A DNA stretch of 64,000 nt, from the NCBI GenBank assembly GCA_029265085.1, contig JAJUJY010000002.1:21324-85323 (forward strand), given 5' to 3'. The DNA is from Chloroflexota bacterium. Its GTDB lineage: Bacteria; Chloroflexota; Anaerolineae; Anaerolineales; Anaerolineaceae. Position 1 is the first letter of the stretch, and each line of letters begins with the position of its first letter. A program made the translations under genes and the position numbers. The notes below the pieces were generated by a model. It searched no databases. It had not been told where the DNA came from and worked only from the letters and a program-made list of their open reading frames with translations. This document shows, piece by piece, positions 59,419 to 64,000 of the stretch.

Positions 59419-61758
59419 TTACGGCTGGCTGCGGATGCCGATATTATCCAGGATGATCGCGCTGGTTTCTGTCCGGTCAAAAATAAAGCGAATAAAGCGT
59501 ATTTGGGCCAGGTCCAGCTTGGGGTTGTTCTCCACAAAGGCAGAGAGCGGAAATTCAAACGTCTGGAAAACCGGTTCAGAGAGTTTGAAATCATCTCGAT
59601 TTAGAAAATCGGCTTTGTTAAATTTGCCTTCAAACTGCGGCTGGAGCAAGGCAAAATAGCTTAATGGTAAGCGGGCTGTATCGCCGTCACTGTCAATCAA
59701 CAGGATGGTGAAATCAACCGGCTGCCGGGCGGGTGGTTCTTGTTTCTGCCCCTTTTGTTTATCCGATTCGGTGCTGCCGGTATTGTTTTTCGCTTGATTA
59801 TCTTTGTTGGCATCCGCCAATGAAAAATAAAGGATTCCCTCAGCCTGCCAGAGTGAACTGGCATCCTTGGGAAGTTCCAGGCTAAAGCGGGGTGTGGAAG
59901 AAGGATCGCTGGTGCGGTCCCAACCCAAATAAACGGCCTGGTTTTTCTGGTTGTCCCATTTAAGATCCACCTGGTTTTCATACCACAGGGTTAATTCTCC
60001 ACTGCTGAAGCTTGTGCCAGCCCAGGTGGCTGTAAATGGGTTAATATCTTCGTCAAAATTTGCCAGCACCGTACTGCGGCTGTTTTCAAACTGGCTTAAA
60101 TAGCGGGTCTGCGGCAGCCATGCCTGGGCAGCGCGCGGATCACGAAATACTGGCAGGTAGGCAGTTTCGCCGCGCAGTGCGGCTTCTAAAAATGCGGATA
60201 TATAAACTTTGGCTACCTGCTCTTGTTCTGATTTGCTCAGCAAGATTTTTCGGTTGGTAATGCCGTAGCCAATCAAAGAACCGTAATCATTATTTCCCCA
60301 GGTGGAGTTAAATTGGCCGTGATTCGCCCGGTCAATGTAGATTGCAGCTTTAAACCAATCGTTTCCATCTGTAAATTTAACCCGGTTGAACATGCGTGTG
60401 CCCATAAAGGGCTGTAAGTCGGCATCATGTGCGCCTTGAATGACCAGGTAATTTACATTTTCCAACGGCATTCGGGCACCGGCTGGCATGTACTGGCCGT
60501 CAACAGGGGCTATTGAGACCACTGCATCAATATCGAAATCATAGTTAAAACGCAGATTGGCATTCTCCGGGTAGGCCGGCAGGTGATTAAATCCGGCGGC
60601 AATGTAGGCTGCCTCTCCACCGCGTGAATGGCCCATGACCGCGAGTTTATCAAAATCGACCTTTTGGTAGAACGGCGAGCTGGCATCTTGATTCCAGGTC
60701 TGCCAGGTGCGGAAATGCTCTAAAAGCAGCCAGCCGCGGGCATCGTTTTCTCCCTTGATGCCCTTGATGCCGAACAATTGGATATTCACAAATCCGCCGT
60801 TTAGGAAATTTTCATCGACTGAGACAAAAATATATCCACGGCTGGCCAGTAATTCTCCCAGGTAATCATAGCCAGGATCAGAGTAGTCGATCATATTGTG
60901 ATTACCGTGAACAACCAGCACCAGGGGGAATGGGCCATCTCCTTCCGGGTACCAAACCCGCCCGTTGATGGGCAGAGCACTGGCATCAAATCCCCAATAG
61001 CGGGTGCGCAAATTCCCGCTAAAACCGGACCAATTGTCAATCAATGCAGAGCCGTTCACGCTTTGGGTAATTAACGCGGCCTCCTTGCCGTATTCAGGAC
61101 GGTGCAAATCTTTTCCGCTGCCGTAGGTGAGCGTTTTGACGGTATAGCCGCCGGGTTGTGATGGATCGGCTGCTGTTATGGTCAATGGATTGCTGTCCGG
61201 AGATGCCTGGATGGGCTTAGGGGCAGGGCCAGGCCAAAAATACAAAAAGATACCGGCTGCCAACCCGGCTGTGCCCAAGACCAGCCCCAGCCAGGTGATC
61301 ACCTTTTTGGGCGCGGGCAGGCTGCGCAGCCCGCCGCGCAAAATTGTGAAAACGGCAGCGCCGAGCAGCGAACTCACGAGCACAGTAACCAATACAAAAA
61401 TTGCGGTTGGCAAGGGGGCGATGGAATAGATCAGTGTGGACAGGATAATGATGCTGCCAAAGCTAAGCCACCGGTATGTGGTCGGGATTCGGTTTAATAT
61501 CAGGAGGATCAAATCCAGCAGGGCATTGGAGAGAAAGGCAAGTAAAACAAAGACTGCCAGGGTGATTACCAACGGAATCCCGTACCAGGTATTTCCAATT
61601 GCCAGGCCATAGGCTGCAAATGCCAATAAAAAGGTAAGGATGGCGACTCCCCATCCGGCAGCTTTCCAGGCGGTTGGGCCAGGCTTGATTGTATTCCAGG
61701 CTTGTTTGATCGATTGGCTGATCTTTTTAAATAAGTTCATTTTGGGGGGTGTATCCAT
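59419..61758 (-). CDS. Membrane-anchored alpha/beta hydrolase, chlorophyllase-like
   Basis: A 779-residue protein. Residues about 25-180 hold five hydrophobic helices. The hydrolase domain follows: LVVHGNHNMIDYSDPGYDYLGELLASRGY is the oxyanion/lid region, the nucleophile serine is in MGHSRGGEAAY near residue 400, and His is in IDRANHGQFNSTWG. This resembles the chlorophyllase/PAF-acetylhydrolase group. The C-terminal 230 residues form beta-rich repeats with low-complexity DANKDNQAKNNTGSTESDKQK linker. ATG 61758 is taken as the start; a TTG at 61776 is possible. Substrate unknown, probably extracellular. Confidence 0.75.
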   Translation of the reverse strand: MDTPPKMNLFKKISQSIKQAWNTIKPGPTAWKAAGWGVAILTFLLAFAAYGLAIGNTWYGIPLVITLAVFVLLAFLSNALLDLILLILNRIPTTYRWLSFGSIIILSTLIYSIAPLPTAIFVLVTVLVSSLLGAAVFTILRGGLRSLPAPKKVITWLGLVLGTAGLAAGIFLYFWPGPAPKPIQASPDSNPLTITAADPSQPGGYTVKTLTYGSGKDLHRPEYGKEAALITQSVNGSALIDNWSGFSGNLRTRYWGFDASALPINGRVWYPEGDGPFPLVLVVHGNHNMIDYSDPGYDYLGELLASRGYIFVSVDENFLNGGFVNIQLFGIKGIKGENDARGWLLLEHFRTWQTWNQDASSPFYQKVDFDKLAVMGHSRGGEAAYIAAGFNHLPAYPENANLRFNYDFDIDAVVSIAPVDGQYMPAGARMPLENVNYLVIQGAHDADLQPFMGTRMFNRVKFTDGNDWFKAAIYIDRANHGQFNSTWGNNDYGSLIGYGITNRKILLSKSEQEQVAKVYISAFLEAALRGETAYLPVFRDPRAAQAWLPQTRYLSQFENSRSTVLANFDEDINPFTATWAGTSFSSGELTLWYENQVDLKWDNQKNQAVYLGWDRTSDPSSTPRFSLELPKDASSLWQAEGILYFSLADANKDNQAKNNTGSTESDKQKGQKQEPPARQPVDFTILLIDSDGDTARLPLSYFALLQPQFEGKFNKADFLNRDDFKLSEPVFQTFEFPLSAFVENNPKLDLAQIRFIRFIFDRTETSAIILDNIGIRSQP

Positions 61759-61909
61759 CGGAACGCTCACTTTCAAAAATTATTTCACTTGGGTGATTAA
61801 AATATACATAGGTTTTACAGGAAACGAAATAGGTTCAGGCAAAGTAATTTGGAAAAGAGTTTAAGCGTTATACTACTCTTGATCAATCCCTAACTTTTGG
61901 AGACAACGC

Positions 61910-62734
61910 ATGAAGCTCTTAATTGCAGTCGATATGGAAGGTATTTCAGGCGTGGTTACCTGGGATCATGTTACCCCGACCCACGCAGAATATCAACGGT
62001 TTCGCCGGTTAATGACGGAAGATGTTAATGCGGCAATTCAAGGTGCAAGCGCAGGTGGTGCGACCCAATTCCTGGTGGCGGACGGCCATTGGGCTGGGGC
62101 AAACATTTTGATCGAAAATCTGGATACAAAAGCGCATTTGAATTGCGGTTCTCCCTCGCCGTTTTCGATGGTGCAGGGGGTTGATACCGATGTGGATGCG
62201 GCTATTTTTATTGGCTACCATGCGATGGCTGGTACGCAAAATGCGATCCTGGACCATACCTGGTCGAGTGCGCGTGTGGCTAACCTGTGGTTAAACGGCA
62301 GGTTAACCGGTGAGTTTGGCTTAAATGCGGCCATGTGCGGCTATTTTAATGTGCCGGTGTTGATGGTTTCCGGCGATCAATCGGTGGCGGCAGAAGCCCA
62401 AAGCTTTGTGCCCCAGGTTGAAACCGCGGTGGTAAAAAAGGCAGCTGGCCGCTGGGCTGCGGAATGCTTACCCTTAAATACTTCTCGGGAATTGATTCGC
62501 GATACAGCAGAAAGAGCGGTCAGCGCATTCCTCGATGGGAAAGGCCCTGCGCCGATCAAGATGAACACGCCAGTGACCGTTACGGTTGAATTTTTGGCGG
62601 CACAAATGGCCGATGGCGCTTCGCTGGTGCCAGGAGCGGTTCGTTTAGACGGCCGCAAGGTGGAATTCCAGGCGGCGGATATGGCCGAAGCGTACCGGGC
62701 GTTCCGTTCGATGGTGGGGATGGCCAACCAGTAA
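61910..62734 (+). CDS. M55 family D-aminopeptidase (DppA-like)
   Basis: A 274-residue protein starting KLLIAVDMEGISGV, whose DMEG residues are metal ligands of the DppA fold. Further ligands or active-site residues are in VADGHWAGANI, FIGYHAMAGTQNAILDHTWSS and GEFGLNAAMCGYFNVPVLMVSGDQSV. M55 enzymes are zinc D-amino-acyl peptidases that act on D-amino peptides, often during starvation or peptidoglycan recycling. GGAG with suitable spacing supports ATG 61910. Its terminator is at 62755. It is divergent from the membrane hydrolase. Confidence 0.88.
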   Translation: MKLLIAVDMEGISGVVTWDHVTPTHAEYQRFRRLMTEDVNAAIQGASAGGATQFLVADGHWAGANILIENLDTKAHLNCGSPSPFSMVQGVDTDVDAAIFIGYHAMAGTQNAILDHTWSSARVANLWLNGRLTGEFGLNAAMCGYFNVPVLMVSGDQSVAAEAQSFVPQVETAVVKKAAGRWAAECLPLNTSRELIRDTAERAVSAFLDGKGPAPIKMNTPVTVTVEFLAAQMADGASLVPGAVRLDGRKVEFQAADMAEAYRAFRSMVGMANQ

Positions 62735-62754
62735 GAAGCTCATCATAAACCGGT

Positions 62755-62789
62755 AAGTGCGCTGGCAGATCAATGCAGCGCACTTTTTT
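62755..62789 (+). terminator. Terminator of M55 peptidase gene
   Basis: AAGTGCGCTG (62755-62764) pairs with CAGCGCACTT (62776-62785), followed by TTTT to 62789. Confidence 0.9.
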
Positions 62790-62805
62790 GGTTGATAAAG
62801 AAGTT

Positions 62806-63486
62806 TCAGGCTTGTTTTTGGCCGGTTGGGCAAAACTGCAATACCGGGCAGGCGGGGCAGTTGGCTTTCCGTGCCTGGCAAACCTCGCGTCCCAGGCGTA
62901 TCAGGTTGAGGTGCGCCGGGCCATACTCTTGCGGTGGAAATAATTCCCCCAGGTGCGTGTGAGCCTGGTCAACGCTCATTTTTTCTGGGCGCAGCCCCAA
63001 GCGTCCGCTTACCCGGTAGATATGGGTGTCCACCGGAAAGGCCGGAATGCCCAGGGAAAATTGTAAAACAATGGCAGCTGTTTTTCGTCCAACGCCGTGA
63101 AAGTGAGTCAGCCAGGCATGGGCTTCGTCCCGCGGCCACTCTTTTAAGAAACTCAGATCCAGGGACCCTCTTTCGGCAGTGATTTTCTGCAGCGCAGCTT
63201 GAATGCGCGGACCTTTCTGGTTGGCCAGCCCGGCCGGACGAATCGCAGCGATTACATCCTGCGGATCAGCGTCACGCACCGCTTCCCAGGTGGAAAAACG
63301 GCCTTTCAGCGCGTAAAATGCCACGTCTCGGTTGCGGTCATTGGTATTTTGCGAAAGAATGGTAGAGACCAGTTCGTCCAGTGCCGGCAGTGGTTCGCGC
63401 CACTCAGGCGCACCGTACACTTCCATTAAACGGTTGTGAATGGCCTGTGCTCGGCTTAGGAGTTGGTCGCGGTTTTCTGTTTCCAC
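62806..63486 (-). CDS. Endonuclease III-like DNA glycosylase
   Basis: A 226-residue HhH-GPD base-excision repair protein. ILSQNTND near residue 43 is the family start, HFHGVGRKTAAIVLQ carries the helix-hairpin-helix with catalytic Lys135, and VDTHIYRVSGRLGL carries the catalytic Asp153. A C-terminal [4Fe-4S] cluster is complete: CQARKANCPACPVLQFC matches C-x6-C-x2-C-x5-C. It should remove oxidised pyrimidines and cleave the AP site. Its start lies 9 bp after the asparaginase stop codon, so the two form an operon. Confidence 0.9.
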   Translation of the reverse strand: METENRDQLLSRAQAIHNRLMEVYGAPEWREPLPALDELVSTILSQNTNDRNRDVAFYALKGRFSTWEAVRDADPQDVIAAIRPAGLANQKGPRIQAALQKITAERGSLDLSFLKEWPRDEAHAWLTHFHGVGRKTAAIVLQFSLGIPAFPVDTHIYRVSGRLGLRPEKMSVDQAHTHLGELFPPQEYGPAHLNLIRLGREVCQARKANCPACPVLQFCPTGQKQA

Positions 63487-63495
63487 TGGGATGGC

Positions 63496-64000
63496 TCAGG
63501 AGAACTTGAAATCCAGTTGAAAGACCGGGCGAATTACGCCGACATCTAGTTTGCGCCAATTTTTTACCGGGCGGGCAGCAAATTTCGCCAGGCGTGCATC
63601 GATTGTTTCCTGGCTGAGCACACCCAACTGGCGCAAAATCTCAATCGAGACGATGGCGCGGGCACGGCCTGTGTTATCTCCGTCCGAAATCTTCAAGGTG
63701 ATTCCCAGAGCCGGGCTGTTTGGGCCAAACGCACCGGGCAAGACACCTAATGCCTGGTATCCTTCTGCGCCGCCTTTAACCACAACCTTGCCATCGCAGG
63801 CTTCCATCAGTACGGTGTCAAATTCACCCGGACCGGCGATCATATCCGGATGGGATGTGATTGCATGCGTAATTTTTCGGCAGGCAGCCGCGCGGGTTTC
63901 TGTAAGCTGGCTTGGGTTACATAGCTTCGCAAAACCTAATGCCCCGTTGTACAGCGGAATACCAAATACAGGTGCAGAACAACCGTCAATGCCGATATGA
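63496..64000 (-). CDS. Asparaginase, AnsA II-like (partial)
   Basis: Partial at the right edge; the frame is open to 63999 and beyond. IDGCSAPVFGIPLYNGALGFAKLCNPSQL near the edge and HPDMIAGPGEFDTVLMEA are typical of the PF06089 asparaginase II family, and KGGAEGYQALGV follows. An internal ATG at 63843 is not the start. It is upstream of the endonuclease gene. The N-terminus and active site lie outside the window, so substrate preference is not determinable. Confidence 0.85.
   Translation of the reverse strand, partial: HIGIDGCSAPVFGIPLYNGALGFAKLCNPSQLTETRAAACRKITHAITSHPDMIAGPGEFDTVLMEACDGKVVVKGGAEGYQALGVLPGAFGPNSPALGITLKISDGDNTGRARAIVSIEILRQLGVLSQETIDARLAKFAARPVKNWRKLDVGVIRPVFQLDFKFS

Noticed and set aside
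1..64000. CRISPR arrays, insertion sequences, tRNA and rRNA genes
   Set aside because: No repeated spacer pattern, transposase motifs or tRNA/rRNA signatures were seen on either strand by eye.

Overview
The window reads as chromosomal DNA of a Gram-positive-like or monoderm bacterium of moderate GC, most likely a member of the Chloroflexota (Anaerolineae-like). This rests on protein character only: multi-GAF/PAS diguanylate cyclases with 7TM sensors, a PatA-like acyltransferase beside a CDP-alcohol phosphatidyltransferase, RNase J, a head-GIN lipoprotein and FmdB-type zinc ribbons. No rRNA, tRNA, CRISPR array, transposase or prophage gene was seen, and gene density is high, so this looks like core chromosome with accessory touches. 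Both ends are cut inside genes: a multicopper oxidase at the left and an asparaginase at the right.

Layout. 1-13.6 kb: multicopper oxidase end, Zn-alcohol dehydrogenase, head-GIN lipoprotein, ABC exporter, NUDIX hydrolase, a possible Ntn/C45-like hydrolase, aminotransferase, P-loop kinase, alpha/beta hydrolase, a 7TM-PAS-GAF-GGDEF protein and a polytopic membrane protein. 13.7-17.4 kb: a reverse-strand pair (phosphate-binding TIM-barrel protein plus a PTS EIIC-like membrane protein without a EIIB domain) with a divergent MmyB-like regulator. 17.4-28.2 kb: an ABC-F protein behind an attenuator-like leader, an M24 peptidase, glycosyltransferases, a NagD-like phosphatase, and a GTPase / acyltransferase / CDP-alcohol phosphatidyltransferase set. 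28.3-42 kb: a hydrolase, an oligopeptide-type ABC importer (B-A-C, no ATPases), an Lrp-type regulator with a second ABC-F, a GT2 protein, a C39 peptidase, UbiX with an LpdD-like partner, and a DUF58/transglutaminase pair. 42-54.2 kb: a third ABC-F with a clear leader peptide and terminator, a methyltransferase, a divergent HD-GYP / GGDEF pair, a GntR-PBP regulator, RNase J and dnaA. 54.8-64 kb: an FAD oxidoreductase and flippase-like protein, a 48-residue membrane protein, a GNAT protein, an FmdB-like protein, a membrane-anchored hydrolase, a DppA-type peptidase, an endonuclease III and the asparaginase.

The strongest regulatory signals are two ABC-F genes (start codons at 17614 and 42294), each preceded by a promoter, a short ORF with a good ribosome-binding site, and an intrinsic terminator just before the start codon. 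That is the architecture of ribosome-sensed transcription attenuation known for antibiotic-resistance ABC-F genes. Other signals worth following are a promoter-to-terminator unit on the reverse strand between dnaA and the RNase J gene that looks like a small structured RNA, and the EIIC-like locus, whose transporter lacks any visible phosphotransferase partner.
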